A DNA stretch of 64,000 nt from Streptomyces sp. NBC_00670 (GCF_036226765.1 NZ_CP109017.1:6821001-6885000), one strand, 5' to 3'. Positions 42,305 through 53,195 are shown, numbered from the stretch's first letter. The notes: generated by a model not told the origin, from the letters alone. Program-made: numbers and translations.

Positions 42305-43546
42305 TCAGCCGCCGGCCGGTCCCGTCCAGCCCTCCGGCACGTGGGCCAGGCGTACCCGCTGCGGGTGGTCGCCCACCGGTACCGAGAGCCGCTTCTCGCC
42401 CGTCGCGAAGTCGATCGCCGTCACCCGGTCCGCGCCGCTCTCGGAGATGACGCAGTCCTTGCCGTCCCCGCCGACCGTCGCCCAGTACGGCTTCGACGCG
42501 GCCACCAGCGGGCCTTCCTGGAGCGTGGCGCGGTCGACGACCGTCGCGTAGTCGTCCATCGTCCCGGCGACGCACAGCTTGCTGCCCGACGGGCTCATCG
42601 ACAGGCCGTGGTGGCGCGAGTCGTTGACCATGGTCGTGCGGTCGTCGCTGGTGTCGGGGTTCTTCGGCAGGGTCTTCATCCGGGTGATCCGGTCGGTGGC
42701 GACGTCGTACTCGAAGAAGCCGTTGAAGAACGAGACCTGGAAGTAGAACGTGGACTCGTCCGGGGAGAACACGGCCGGGCGGACCGCGTCGGAGTAGTCC
42801 TTGAGCCCGAACGCGTCCAGCCGCTGCCGCATGTCGATGACCTTGACCTGCTTGAACGTGGTGGCGTCGACGACCGTGATGTGACGGTCGCCCTTCGTCC
42901 AGTCCCAGCCGGGGGAGTCCAGCGAGGTGTTGACGTCGCCGATCGACATGTTCCAGATGTACGTGCCGTCCTTGGTGAAGATGTTCTCGTGCGGCTTGTC
43001 GCCGGTGGCGAACTGGCCGAGCTGCCTGCCGGTGGTGATGTCCAGGACGTGGACCTTGTTGGCGGTGGAGGCGGAAACCGCGACGCGGGTGCCGTCGGCG
43101 GAGACGGCCATGTGGTCGGCGCGGTAACCCTCCACCGGGAAGCGCCAGTTGACCTTTCCGGTGGTCAGGTCGATCGAGACGACGTCGGCGAAGCTGGGGC
43201 GGGAGACGACCATCGACCGTCCGTCGGGGGTGGCGTACATGTCGTCGACGAACTGGTCGTGGCCTTCGCCGACGCTGTTGCGGATCGCCTGGAAGTAGAT
43301 CCACTTGATGGGGTCGGCGTTGATCTCGGCCATGCGGGCGGCCTTGTCGGGGATGACGTTGACGCTGCCGATCTTCGCGTAGGTGCCGGAGGAGTGGATG
43401 ACGTCGGCGGTGCCGTCCCAGTTGTTGCCGACGAACATCACTTCCTGGAGGGGGGTGGCGGTTGTGGCGGCGGAGGCGGTCGCTGGGGTGATCGTGACCA
43501 GGGCCAGGGCGGCGGTGAGGGTCAGGAGCAGGCGCGGTCTGGGCAT
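42305..43546 (-). CDS. Secreted YncE-like beta-propeller protein
   Basis: 413 aa. Signal peptide LLLTLTAALALVTITPATASA with cleavage near residue 26. The mature part has repeated blade patterns of ~45 residues: MYATPDGRSMVVSRPSFADV, MAVSADGTRVAVSASTANKV, IFTKDGTYIWNMSIGDVN, VFSPDESTFYFQVSFFNG and MSPSGSKLCVAGTMDDYATV. This is a 7-bladed lactonase/YncE-like propeller. No catalytic motif identified; likely an extracellular binding protein. Confidence 0.82.
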   Translation of the reverse strand: MPRPRLLLTLTAALALVTITPATASAATTATPLQEVMFVGNNWDGTADVIHSSGTYAKIGSVNVIPDKAARMAEINADPIKWIYFQAIRNSVGEGHDQFVDDMYATPDGRSMVVSRPSFADVVSIDLTTGKVNWRFPVEGYRADHMAVSADGTRVAVSASTANKVHVLDITTGRQLGQFATGDKPHENIFTKDGTYIWNMSIGDVNTSLDSPGWDWTKGDRHITVVDATTFKQVKVIDMRQRLDAFGLKDYSDAVRPAVFSPDESTFYFQVSFFNGFFEYDVATDRITRMKTLPKNPDTSDDRTTMVNDSRHHGLSMSPSGSKLCVAGTMDDYATVVDRATLQEGPLVAASKPYWATVGGDGKDCVISESGADRVTAIDFATGEKRLSVPVGDHPQRVRLAHVPEGWTGPAGG

Positions 43547-43641
43547 GGGGGGTCCCGTCGGTCGTGGGTGTGGTCATGACAACGGACTTACTGGAAAGTA
43601 AGGAGGAGCGGGGTGTGGCACAAGGGGGTGTGCACGACCAG

Positions 43642-43766
43642 TTTTTTCGCCCCCGCCGCCCCTTCCCTTCCCGACCCCGGGGCTCCGCCCCGGACCCCCG
43701 AAAGGATTGCGCCCACGCGGCGGAGCCGCATATCGACACAGCCCCGCGCCCCTGAAAAGGGCGCGG
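43642..43766. repeat. Palindromic intergenic repeat, A + D + B modules, copy 7
   Basis: A module 43642-43702 (TTTTTTCGCCCCCGCCGCCC), D module GCGGC-GGA-GCCGC near 43716-43729 with the CATATCGACACAG tail also seen inverted at 5162-5175, and B hairpin CCGCGCCC-CTGAAAA-GGGCGCGG (43744-43766). This is the only copy lying between divergent genes, 54 bp before a start codon. Confidence 0.87.
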
Positions 43767-43820
43767 TGCCCCCTGGCTCGTACGCTGGGGTTGAGTTCGG
43801 CTCGGTTGAAAGGACAAGCA

Positions 43821-44972
43821 ATGGTGGAGTCGCTCGGGGTCGCCGTCGTGGGGTTCGGGTGGATGGGGCGGGTGCACAGCCAGGCGTATGCCCGGGTGCC
43901 GCATCACTTCCCGCAACTGCCCCTGCGGCCGCGGCTCGTCGCCGTCGCCGACGACGTGCCGGGACGGGCCGAACAGGCCGCCGAGCAGTACGGGTTCGCC
44001 ACCGCGACCCGCGACTGGCGTGACGTCGCCGCCGACCCCCGCGTGCACGCCGTGAGCATCGCCGCCCCCAACTTCCTGCACCGCGAGATCGGCACCGCGA
44101 TGGCGGCGGCCGGCAAGCACCTCTGGATCGAGAAGCCGGTCGGGCTCACCGCCGGCGACGCCCGCGCCGTCGCGGACGCCGTGGCCGGCGCCGGCGTCCA
44201 GGGCACCGTCGGCTTCAACTACCGCAACGCCCCGGCGGTCCAGTACGCCCGGGAGCTGATCGCCGAGGGCGGGATCGGGGACGTCACTCATGTCCGCATC
44301 CGGCTGTTCAGTGACTACGCCGCCCACCCCGATGGTGCGCTGACCTGGCGCTACGAGCGCGAGCGCGGCGGCAGCGGGGTCCTGGGCGACCTCGCCTCGC
44401 ACGGTGTGGACCTGGCCCGGTACCTCCTCGGCGAGATCGAGGCGCTCGTCGCCGACACCGCCGTCTTCCTGCCCGAGCGGCCCCGGCCGACCGGGGCCAC
44501 CGCCGGGCACGAGCGGGCCTCCGGCGGCGAGCGGGGGCCGGTGGAGAACGAGGACTACGTCAACTGCCTGCTGCGGTTCGCCTCCGGTGCGCGCGGGGTC
44601 CTGGAGGCCTGCCGCGTCTCGGTGGGGGAGCAGAACGCCTACGGCTTCGAGGTGCACGGCACCGAGGGGGCGCTGTTCTGGGACTTCCGCCGGATGGGGG
44701 AGCTGGGCGTGAGCCAGGGGACGGCGTACCAGGACCAGCCGGTGAGCACCGTGCACGTCGGCCCCGGCCGGGGCGAGTACGCGGCGTTCCAGCCGGGCGC
44801 GGCGAACGCCATGGGGTACGACGACCTCAAGGTGATCGAGGCCTACGGATTCCTGCGTTCGGTGGCGGAGGGGCGCGCTCACGGGCCGACCCTTGCGGAC
44901 GCCGTACGCAGCGGGGAGGCGCTGGACGCGATGGCACGTTCCGCGGAGCGGGGAGGCTGGGTGGCCCTGTGA
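43821..44972 (+). CDS. Gfo/Idh/MocA family oxidoreductase
   Basis: 383 aa. N-terminal Rossmann fold (VAVVGFGWMGRVHSQAY), NAD(P)-site strand RLVAVADDVPGRAE, IAAPNFLHREI, and the family's EKP motif in LWIEKPVGLT; then the C-terminal domain with the GFNYRNAPAVQYA substrate loop and DLASHGVDLARYLLGEIEAL, where the HG-x-D motif supplies the catalytic acid/base. Substrates are sugars or inositols. The iol genes are ~3-14 kb away, so an inositol role is possible but unsupported by operon context. ATG at 43821 with AAAGGA upstream. Confidence 0.9.
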   Translation: MVESLGVAVVGFGWMGRVHSQAYARVPHHFPQLPLRPRLVAVADDVPGRAEQAAEQYGFATATRDWRDVAADPRVHAVSIAAPNFLHREIGTAMAAAGKHLWIEKPVGLTAGDARAVADAVAGAGVQGTVGFNYRNAPAVQYARELIAEGGIGDVTHVRIRLFSDYAAHPDGALTWRYERERGGSGVLGDLASHGVDLARYLLGEIEALVADTAVFLPERPRPTGATAGHERASGGERGPVENEDYVNCLLRFASGARGVLEACRVSVGEQNAYGFEVHGTEGALFWDFRRMGELGVSQGTAYQDQPVSTVHVGPGRGEYAAFQPGAANAMGYDDLKVIEAYGFLRSVAEGRAHGPTLADAVRSGEALDAMARSAERGGWVAL

Positions 44973-45092
44973 GCGCGCGCCCGGTCGGGCGGGGCCGGAT
45001 ATCGGGGGTCCGGCGCCCTCCGTGCGGGCACCCTCATGCTCGGCGTCAACCGCCTTGCGAATCAAGTGACTTGAGGAGCTTCTGAGCTGAGG

Positions 45093-45155
45093 GGTCCCGC
45101 GCGGCGGGCGGTGGACGGTCCCATGCGGCGGGCGGTGAACGGTCCCGCGCGGTGC
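45093..45155. repeat. 24-bp tandem repeat after the OhrR-like gene
   Basis: Two and a half 24-bp units of the form GGTCCCGCGCGGCGGGCGGT plus GGAC/GAAC, between convergent genes and 5 bp beyond the OhrR-like stop codon. Confidence 0.8.
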
Positions 45156-45159
45156 GTGC

Positions 45160-45642
45160 TCACCGGTCCTGTGCGACGTGTGCGGTCAGGAGGCGCAGCA
45201 GCCGCTTCGCCGTCGCGTCCTCCTCCGCCGTCAGCCCCATCGCGTCGCCCATCGACGTCGGCACGGCGGCCGCGCGCTCGCGCAGGGCCGCGCCGGCGTC
45301 GGTGAGGTACAGGGCGACCGAGCGCTCGTCGTCCGGACGGCGCTCCCTGCGCAGCAGCCCCGCCGCCTCCAGTCGCTTCAGCAGCGGGGAGAGGGTGCTG
45401 GACTCCAGCTGGAGCGCCTTGCCCAGGTCGCTCACCGTGCTGCCGTCCCGGTCCCACAGCACCAGCATCACGAGGTACTGCGGATAGGTCAGGCCCAGTT
45501 CGTCGAGGAGCGGCCGGTAGCGCGCGGTGACGGCGCGCGAGGCGGCGTAGAGGGCGAAGCACAACTGGTCGTCCAGGAGCAGGGAACCCGGTGCGGCGGC
45601 GACCCCCGCGTGCGGGTCGTCCTGCGCGCTTCTCGCCGTCAT
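45160..45642 (-). CDS. MarR family regulator, OhrR type
   Basis: 160 aa. The N-terminal LLLDDQLCFALYAASRAVTA has the single redox-sensing Cys (Cys28) in the position of OhrR, followed by YRPLLDELGLTYPQYLVMLV, the winged-helix VSDLGKALQLESSTLSPLLK and wing RRPDDERSVALYLT. OhrR repressors are oxidised at this Cys by organic hydroperoxides and leave the DNA. No ohr peroxidase gene is adjacent; the divergent alpha/beta hydrolase is the probable target. Confidence 0.9.
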   Translation of the reverse strand: MTARSAQDDPHAGVAAAPGSLLLDDQLCFALYAASRAVTARYRPLLDELGLTYPQYLVMLVLWDRDGSTVSDLGKALQLESSTLSPLLKRLEAAGLLRRERRPDDERSVALYLTDAGAALRERAAAVPTSMGDAMGLTAEEDATAKRLLRLLTAHVAQDR

Positions 45643-45755
45643 GTTCTCATCGCCTCATGTCCTCGTCGCCTCATGTCCTCGTCGGCTCGTGGAGGCGTCA
45701 TGTCCGGAGCGTGTCCAGCCTAGCGTTCATGAGCCGTTCACGCGGCCCCTATTAT

Positions 45756-45800
45756 CTCGCAACCGATTGCATCGAGCCCTAATAAGTTGCGCACGACTTA
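45756..45800. promoter_or_regulatory. Two palindromes in the OhrR/hydrolase divergent region
   Basis: GCAACCGATTGC (45759-45770) and TAAGT-TGCGCACG-ACTTA (45783-45800, with inner TGCGCA). Spacing and AT content suit MarR-family dimer sites controlling both divergent genes. Confidence 0.5.
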
Positions 45801-45888
45801 GTTGAGAGCTACTGTACTTGTCGTGCCGCCGCCCCGGTGGAACCGTCGACCGGGGCGTGCCCGCGGCACCCGATCCGAGGAGATCGAC

Positions 45889-46857
45889 ATGACCGACACC
45901 ACCGGCCCCCGCCCGGTCCTGGAGCCCGCCGCACAGGAGTTCGTCGAGGCCACGGCCAATCCGCCCTATCTGTTCGACCTCGGCCCGGCCGAGGGCCGCA
46001 AGACCGTCGACGAGGTGCAGTCCGGTGAGATCGAGAAGCCGGCGGTCGACGAGGAGTGGATCACCGTCCCCGGCGGTCCCACGGGCAGCGTGCGGGCCCG
46101 GCTCGTCCGCCCCGCGGGCGTCAGCGGCACGCTCCCGGTGATCCTCTACATCCACGGCGCCGGGTGGGTGTTCGGAAACGCCCACACCCACGACCGGCTG
46201 GTCCGCGAGCTCGCCGTCGGTGCCGGTGCGGCCGTCGTCTTCCCCGAGTACGACCTCTCGCCCGAGGCCCGCTACCCGGTCGCCATCGAGCAGAACTACG
46301 CCGTGGCCCAGTGGATCGTCCGCGAGGGCGCCGCCAAGGAGCTGGACGCCACGCGTCTCGCCGTGGTCGGCGACTCCGTCGGCGGCAACATGAGCGCCGC
46401 GCTGACCCTCATGGCCAAGGAGCGCGGTGACGTGCCCCTCGTCCAGCAGGTGCTGTTCTACCCGGTGACCGACGCGCGCTTCGACACCGCCTCGTACGAC
46501 CAGTTCGCCGAGGGGTACTTCCTGCGGCGGGACGGCATGCGGTGGTTCTGGGACCAGTACACGACCGACGAGGCCGAGCGCGCCCGGATCACGGCGTCCC
46601 CGCTGCGCGCCACCACCGAACAGCTCACCGGTCTGCCGCCGGCCCTCGTCATCACGGGCGAGGCGGACGTGCTGCGCGACGAGGGCGAGGCGTACGCCAA
46701 CAAGCTGCGCGAGGCGGGCGTCCCGGTCACCGCCGTGCGCTACCAGGGCATCATCCACGACTTCGTGATGCTCAACGCGCTGCGCGGCACGCAGGCGGCG
46801 GGCGCGGCGATCGCCCAGGCGATCGGCACGCTGCGCAAGGCCTTCGGCGAGGTGTGA
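45889..46857 (+). CDS. HSL-type alpha/beta hydrolase
   Basis: 322 aa. Hormone-sensitive-lipase family: oxyanion motif HGAGWVFG, nucleophile elbow VVGDSVGGNM, acid in ITGEADVLRDEGE and His in GIIHDFVML. These are esterases for short-chain or xenobiotic esters. ATG at 45889 with GAGGAG 6 nt upstream. Expression is probably released when the divergent OhrR-like repressor is oxidised. Confidence 0.9.
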   Translation: MTDTTGPRPVLEPAAQEFVEATANPPYLFDLGPAEGRKTVDEVQSGEIEKPAVDEEWITVPGGPTGSVRARLVRPAGVSGTLPVILYIHGAGWVFGNAHTHDRLVRELAVGAGAAVVFPEYDLSPEARYPVAIEQNYAVAQWIVREGAAKELDATRLAVVGDSVGGNMSAALTLMAKERGDVPLVQQVLFYPVTDARFDTASYDQFAEGYFLRRDGMRWFWDQYTTDEAERARITASPLRATTEQLTGLPPALVITGEADVLRDEGEAYANKLREAGVPVTAVRYQGIIHDFVMLNALRGTQAAGAAIAQAIGTLRKAFGEV

Positions 46858-46909
46858 TCCGGCGGTACCGAAAGCGGGGTGGGGCGCCTCTCGGCCAGGA
46901 GGGACACCT

Positions 46910-47679
46910 TCAGGAACGCGCCAGCAACTGGAAGTCCAGCGTGTAGCGCGACCCCCGGTACTGGTGCGAGCCGTACTCCAGCGCCCGCCCCGTGTGGTCG
47001 TACGCCGTGCGCCGCATCGTCAGCAGGGCGGCCCCCTCGGGCTCCTCGAGGCGAGCCGCCTCCTCGGCGGTGGCCGAGACCGCGCCGACCGTCTGGTGCG
47101 CGCTGTGCAGCGTGAGCCCGGCGGCCCGCAGCAGCCGGTACAGGCCGGTCGCCTCCAGCCGCCCGGTGTCCAGCTCCAGCAGCCCCTCGGGGACGAAGTT
47201 GGTCAGATGCGCCACCGGCCGGCCGTGGGTGAGCCGCAGCCGTTCCAGGCGGTGCACCCCGGCCCCCTCGGCGACGCCCAGCGCGGCGGCCACCTCCGCC
47301 GGGGCCGGGCCGACCTCGTTGCGCAGCACCCGGGTGGCGGGGGACTGCCCGGCGCTCTCCAGGTCGTCGTACAGGCTGCTCAGCTCCAGCGGGCGCCGCA
47401 CCCTGGTGTGCACCACCTGCGTGCCCACGCCCCGCCGGCGGACGAGGAGCCCCTTGTCCACCAGCGACTGCAGGGCCTGGCGGACCGTCGGCCGGGACAG
47501 CCCGAGCCGCCCGGCGAGGTCCACCTCGTTGCCGAGCAGGCTGCCGGGGCCGAGCGAGCCCCGCTCGATCGCCGCCGTGAGCTGCTCGGCGAGCTGGTGG
47601 TAGAGCGGGACGGGACTGCCGCGGTCCAGCGTGAAGGCGAGGTCGCCGGCAGGCGCCGGCGCCCCGGCCGCCGTACGGG

Positions 47680-47683
<4 letters not shown>
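46910..47683 (-). CDS. GntR/HutC family regulator of the iol operon
   Basis: 257 aa. The N-terminal GntR winged helix (VPLYHQLAEQLTAAIERGSL, GRLGLSRPTVRQALQSLVDK, RRRGVGTQVV) is followed by a UTRA effector domain (PATRVLRNEVGPAPAEVAAA, TNFVPEGLLELDTGRLEATG, YRGSRYTLDFQLL). The ATG overlaps the iolA stop by 4 bp (ATGA), so it is the last gene of the leftward iol operon and is probably its autoregulator, with an inositol-derived sugar as effector. Candidate target: direct repeats at 53196-53223. Confidence 0.9.
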
Positions 47684-49197
<1,514 letters not shown>

Positions 49198-49267
49198 GGG
49201 CGGGGCCTTTCGGTGCGAAGCGGACGGGGGAGGGGACGGGCAGAAGACGGGAGGGGCCGGGCGGCGG

Positions 49268-51139
49268 TCAGAGGTGGCGGCGGCGGGTGGCGACCTGGCG
49301 GTCGTAGCGCTCGCGGGCGGCGACGGCGGCCGCGCGGCCCGCGGTCCCGGCGACGGGCACGTCCCACCACGCCTCGGCCGGGGGAGCCGTCGCCGCCGGG
49401 TCGGTCTCGACGTACACGCAGGTCGGCCGGTCGGAGGCGCGGGCCGTCGCCAGGGCGTCGCGCAGCTCCCGCACGGTCTTGGCGCGCAGGACGTCCATGC
49501 CGAGGCTGGCGGCGTTGGCGGCGAGGTCCACCGGCAGCGGATCGCCGGTGAAGGTGCCGTCGGCGGCGCGGTACCGGTACGCGGTGCCGTAGCGCTCGCC
49601 GCCGGTCTCCTCGGACAGGCCGCCGATGGAGGCGTAGCCGTGGTTCTGCAACAGCACCAGGTTGACCGGCAACCCCTCCTGGACGGCGGTGACGATCTCG
49701 GTCGGCATCATCAGGTACGTGCCGTCGCCGACCAGCGACCACACCACCGCCTCGGGGGCGGCCTGCTGGACGCCGATGCCGGCCGGGATCTCGTACCCCA
49801 TGCAGGAGTAGCCGTACTCCAGGTGGTACTGACGGGGAGACCGGGCCCGCCACAGTTTGTGCAGGTCACCGGGGAGCGAACCGGCCGCGTTGATCACCAC
49901 GTCCGTGTCCCCGACGACCGCGTCCAGGGCGCCGAGCACCTGCGTCTGGGTGGGCACCGCGTCGTCGTCGGCCGCGAACGCGGCGGCCACGACCTGCTCC
50001 CAGCGCTCCTTGCCGGCCCGGTACTCCGCCTCGTACCCGGCCTCGACGCGATGGTCGGCCAGCGCCACGGTGAGCGCCGCGAGGCCGCTGCGGGCGTCGG
50101 CGACGAGCGTGCGGGCGGCGAGCTTGTGGGCGTCGAAGGCGGTGACGTTGAGGTTGACGAACCGGACGTCCGGGTGCTGGAAGAGCGTCCCGGAGGCGGT
50201 GGTGAAGTCGGAGTAGCGGGTGCCGACGCCGATCACCAGGTCGGCCTCGCGGGCGAGCGCGTCGGAGACCGCGGTGCCGGTGTGGCCGATGCCGCCGAGG
50301 TCGGCCGGGTGGTCGTGGCGCAGTGACCCCTTGCCCGCCTGGGTGGAGGCGACCGGGATGCCGGTGGCGTCCACCAGGGCCTTGAGCGCGTCCTCGGCCT
50401 CGCTGTGGTGGACCCCGCCGCCCGCGACGAGCAGCGGGCGCCGGGCGGCCCTGATCAGCCGTACCGCCTCGGCCAGTTCGGCCGGGTCGGGTTCGGGGCG
50501 CCGTACGTGCCACACGCGGTCGGCGAAGAACTCCTCGGGCCAGTCGTACGCCTCGGCCTGCACGTCCTGGGGGAGGGCGAGGGTGACCGCGCCGGTCTCG
50601 GCCGGGTCGGTGAGCACGCGCATCGCCTGGAGCGCGGAGGCGATCAGCGCCTCCGGGCGGGTGATCCGGTCGAAGAACCGGGAGACCGGGCGCAGCGCGT
50701 CGTTGACGGTGACGTCCGCGCCGGACGGGTGCTCCAGCTGCTGGAGCAGCGGGTCGGCGGGGCGGGTGGCGAAGTGGTCGCCGGGGAGCAGCAGCACCGG
50801 TAGCCGGTTGACGGTGGCGAGCGCGGCGCCGGTGACGAGGTTGGTGGCGCCGGGGCCGATCGAGGTGGTGACGGCCTGCGCGGAGAGCCGGTTCAGCTGC
50901 CGGGCGTACCCGACCGCCGCGTGCACCATGGCCTGTTCGTTGCGGCCCTGGTGGTACGGCATCACTCCCGCGTACTCCACCAGCGCCTGGCCGACGCCCG
51001 CGACGTTGCCGTGGCCGAAGATGCCCCAGGTGCCGGCGATCAGCCGCCGGCGGGTGCCGTCGCGTTCGGTGTACTGGGCGGCGAGGAACCGCACCAGGGC
51101 CTGGGCGACGGTCAGACGGACGCGCGGGGAAGGGCTCAT
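49268..51139 (-). CDS. iolD: 3D-(3,5/4)-trihydroxycyclohexane-1,2-dione hydrolase
   Basis: 623 aa ThDP-dependent enzyme of the acetolactate synthase fold. Visible: GTWGIFGHGNVAGVGQALVE with HQGRNEQAMVHAAVGYA (catalytic Glu region), LLLPGDHFATRPADPLLQQL, and the ThDP/Mg motif GDGTYLMMPTEIV...LLQNHGYASIGGL. The YGYSCMGYEIPAGIG block is characteristic of IolD. It opens the diketone ring of the inositol pathway to 5-deoxy-glucuronate. ATG at 51139; 57 bp separate it from the aldolase-like gene upstream. Confidence 0.95.
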   Translation of the reverse strand: MSPSPRVRLTVAQALVRFLAAQYTERDGTRRRLIAGTWGIFGHGNVAGVGQALVEYAGVMPYHQGRNEQAMVHAAVGYARQLNRLSAQAVTTSIGPGATNLVTGAALATVNRLPVLLLPGDHFATRPADPLLQQLEHPSGADVTVNDALRPVSRFFDRITRPEALIASALQAMRVLTDPAETGAVTLALPQDVQAEAYDWPEEFFADRVWHVRRPEPDPAELAEAVRLIRAARRPLLVAGGGVHHSEAEDALKALVDATGIPVASTQAGKGSLRHDHPADLGGIGHTGTAVSDALAREADLVIGVGTRYSDFTTASGTLFQHPDVRFVNLNVTAFDAHKLAARTLVADARSGLAALTVALADHRVEAGYEAEYRAGKERWEQVVAAAFAADDDAVPTQTQVLGALDAVVGDTDVVINAAGSLPGDLHKLWRARSPRQYHLEYGYSCMGYEIPAGIGVQQAAPEAVVWSLVGDGTYLMMPTEIVTAVQEGLPVNLVLLQNHGYASIGGLSEETGGERYGTAYRYRAADGTFTGDPLPVDLAANAASLGMDVLRAKTVRELRDALATARASDRPTCVYVETDPAATAPPAEAWWDVPVAGTAGRAAAVAARERYDRQVATRRRHL

Positions 51140-51196
51140 GGAAACCTCACCGGTTACGTTGGGTTGACGGGTCGGCGTGCCGCGCGGGGCCGGTGG

Positions 51197-52078
51197 TCAC
51201 AGCAGTCCCACCGCCGTGTCCACCGCCGCCTCCACACTGCCCGACGCCGGGTAGAGCAGCGAGCGGCCGACGACCAGACCCTGCACGGTGGGCAGCCGCA
51301 GCGCCTTGCGCCATCTCTCGTAGGCGACGTCCTGGTCCGGGCCGACCTCACCGCCGAGGAGTACCACGGGCAGCGTGGAGGTCTCCAGGACGCCGGCCAT
51401 GTCGTCCGGGTCCTCGGTCACGGGCAGTTTGAGCCAGGTGTGGGCGGAGGTGCCGCCGAGTCCCGAGGCGATGGCGATCGAGCGGGTGACGGCGTCGGCG
51501 CTCAGGTCGTTGCGGACCCGGCCGTCCACCCGGCGGGAGAGGAACGGCTCGACGAAGACCGGCAGCCGCCGGGCGGCCATGGCGTCGACCGCGCGGGCGG
51601 CGGACTCCAGGGTGCGCAGCGAGCCGGGGTCGTCGTAGTCGATGCGCAGCAGCAGCTTGCCCGCGTCGAGGCCGGAGCGTTCGATGTCCTCGGCGCGGTA
51701 GCCGGTGAAGCGGTCGTCCATCTCGAAGGCGGCGCCCGCGAGGCCGCCGCGGTTCATCGAACCCATGACGACCTTGTTCTCCAGGGCGCCGAGCAGCAGC
51801 AGGTCCTCCAGGACGTCCGCGGTGGCCAGCACCCCGTCCACCCCCGGCCGGGACAGCGCGGTGCACAGCCGGTGCAGCAGATCGGCGCGGTTGGCCATGG
51901 CCAGCCGGTCGCCGCCGACGCCGAGGGCGCCGCGGGCCGGGTGGTCGGCGGCGACGATCATCAGTCGGCCGCTGTCGCCGATCAGCGGCCGCCGGGCGCG
52001 CCGGGCCGCCGCCTCGGCTATGGCCTCGGGACGGCGGACGCGTACCGCGACCAGGTCGGGGATGCTGATGCTGCTCAA
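51197..52078 (-). CDS. Cgl0159-type (beta/alpha)8 aldolase
   Basis: 293 aa TIM-barrel protein of the Cgl0159/deoxyribose-phosphate aldolase-like family found in actinobacterial inositol clusters: LMIVAADHPARGALGVGGD, DGVLATADVLEDLLLLGALE, NRGGLAGAAFEMDDRFTGY, RIDYDD, PVFVEPFLSRR, WLKLPVTEDPDDM and VLLGGEVGPDQ. It likely acts as the IolJ-type aldolase that splits 2-deoxy-5-keto-gluconate 6-phosphate. TTG start at 52078 with GGAG 7 nt upstream. Lies between iolC and iolD. Confidence 0.88.
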   Translation of the reverse strand: MSSISIPDLVAVRVRRPEAIAEAAARRARRPLIGDSGRLMIVAADHPARGALGVGGDRLAMANRADLLHRLCTALSRPGVDGVLATADVLEDLLLLGALENKVVMGSMNRGGLAGAAFEMDDRFTGYRAEDIERSGLDAGKLLLRIDYDDPGSLRTLESAARAVDAMAARRLPVFVEPFLSRRVDGRVRNDLSADAVTRSIAIASGLGGTSAHTWLKLPVTEDPDDMAGVLETSTLPVVLLGGEVGPDQDVAYERWRKALRLPTVQGLVVGRSLLYPASGSVEAAVDTAVGLL

Positions 52079-52138
52079 GGGGGGTGCTCCGTTCTGGGGC
52101 GGCGCCGGTGGGCCGCGGACGAGAGGTGGTGCGGACGG

Positions 52139-53155
52139 TCAGGCCCTCGGCGGCGCGGGGCGGCCGCCGGTGAGGAGATCCTCGACCTCGGCGGGCGTCG
52201 GCATCGCGGCGGAGCAGGCGAGGCGGGAGGCGACGAGCGCCCCGGCCGCGTTGGCGTACCGCATGGTCCTCTCCAGCGCCCAGCCGGAGAGCAGACCGTG
52301 GCAGAGCGCCCCGCCGAAGGCGTCGCCCGCGCCGAGGCCGTTGACGACCTCCACCGGCACCGGCTCCATCTCGGCCTCGGTGCCGTCGCGGTGGACGGCG
52401 AGGACGCCCTTGGGTCCCTGCTTGACGACGGCGAGTTCGACCCCGGCGGCCAGCAGTGCCTCGGCGCAGGCGCGCGGCTCGCGCACCCCGGTGGCGATCT
52501 CGCACTCGTCGAGGTTGCCGACGGCGACGGTGGCGTGCCGCAGGGCTTCTGCGTAGTACGGGCGGGCGGTCTCCGGGTCGTGCCAGAACATCGGCCGCCA
52601 GTCGAGGTCGAAGACGGTGGTGCCGGCCCTGGCCCGGGCCCGCAGGGCGGCCAGGGTGGCCGAGCGGCTGGGCTCCTCGCTCAGCCCGGTGCCGGTGATC
52701 CAGAAGATCCGCGCCGAGCGGATCGCGGCGAGGTCCAGCTCGGCGGCGGTGATCTGCAGGTCGGGGGCCTTGGGGCGGCGGTAGAAGTACAGCGGGAAGT
52801 CGTCCGGCGGGAAGATCTCGCAGAACGTCACCGGCGTCTGCTCGCCCGCGACCGGGGTGACGAACCGGTCGTCGACGCCGAACTCGCGCAGCGCGGTGTG
52901 CAGATAGGCGCCGAAGGGGTCGTCGCCGGTGCGGGTGAGGACGGCGCTCGCCCGGCCCAGGCGCGCGGCGGCCACCGCCACGTTGGCCGCGCTGCCGCCG
53001 AGGAACTTCCCGAACGATTCCACCTCGGACAGTGGCACTCCGGTCTGCAAGGGGTAAAGATCGACCCCGATGCGTCCCATGGTGAGCAGGTCGAAGGACG
53101 CGGAGGAGGTGTCGGCGGAGGCATCGGCGGGCGAGGAACCGGTGGGCAGGGGCAT
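52139..53155 (-). CDS. iolC: 5-dehydro-2-deoxygluconokinase
   Basis: 338 aa PfkB/ribokinase-family kinase: LTMGRIGVDLYPLQTGVPLS, KFLGGSAANVAVAAARLG, VLTRTGDDPFGAYLHTALRE, and the catalytic/anion-hole GLGAGDAFGGALCHG with its Asp base. The DLDWRPMFW and NLDECEIATG segments are IolC-like. It phosphorylates 2-deoxy-5-keto-gluconate. The start is ATG 53155 (or GTG 53161); no SD is seen but a TTGACA-17-TACACC promoter ends 7 nt before it, so the mRNA is probably leaderless. First gene of the leftward iol operon. Confidence 0.93.
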   Translation of the reverse strand: MPLPTGSSPADASADTSSASFDLLTMGRIGVDLYPLQTGVPLSEVESFGKFLGGSAANVAVAAARLGRASAVLTRTGDDPFGAYLHTALREFGVDDRFVTPVAGEQTPVTFCEIFPPDDFPLYFYRRPKAPDLQITAAELDLAAIRSARIFWITGTGLSEEPSRSATLAALRARARAGTTVFDLDWRPMFWHDPETARPYYAEALRHATVAVGNLDECEIATGVREPRACAEALLAAGVELAVVKQGPKGVLAVHRDGTEAEMEPVPVEVVNGLGAGDAFGGALCHGLLSGWALERTMRYANAAGALVASRLACSAAMPTPAEVEDLLTGGRPAPPRA

Positions 53156-53162
53156 GCGCACA

Positions 53163-53191
53163 GGTGTAGGCGCCCCGGGACCGCATGTCAA
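53163..53191 (-). promoter_or_regulatory. Leaderless promoter of iolC
   Basis: Read leftward: TTGACA (53191-53186), a 17-bp spacer and TACACC (53168-53163), then TGTGCGC and the ATG. Transcription would start at or beside the initiation codon, which explains the missing SD. Confidence 0.6.
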
Positions 53192-53195
53192 GGCT

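Noticed and set aside
49202..49267. Missing small gene between iolA and iolD
   Set aside because: The 70-bp gap is too short and shows only leader sequence.
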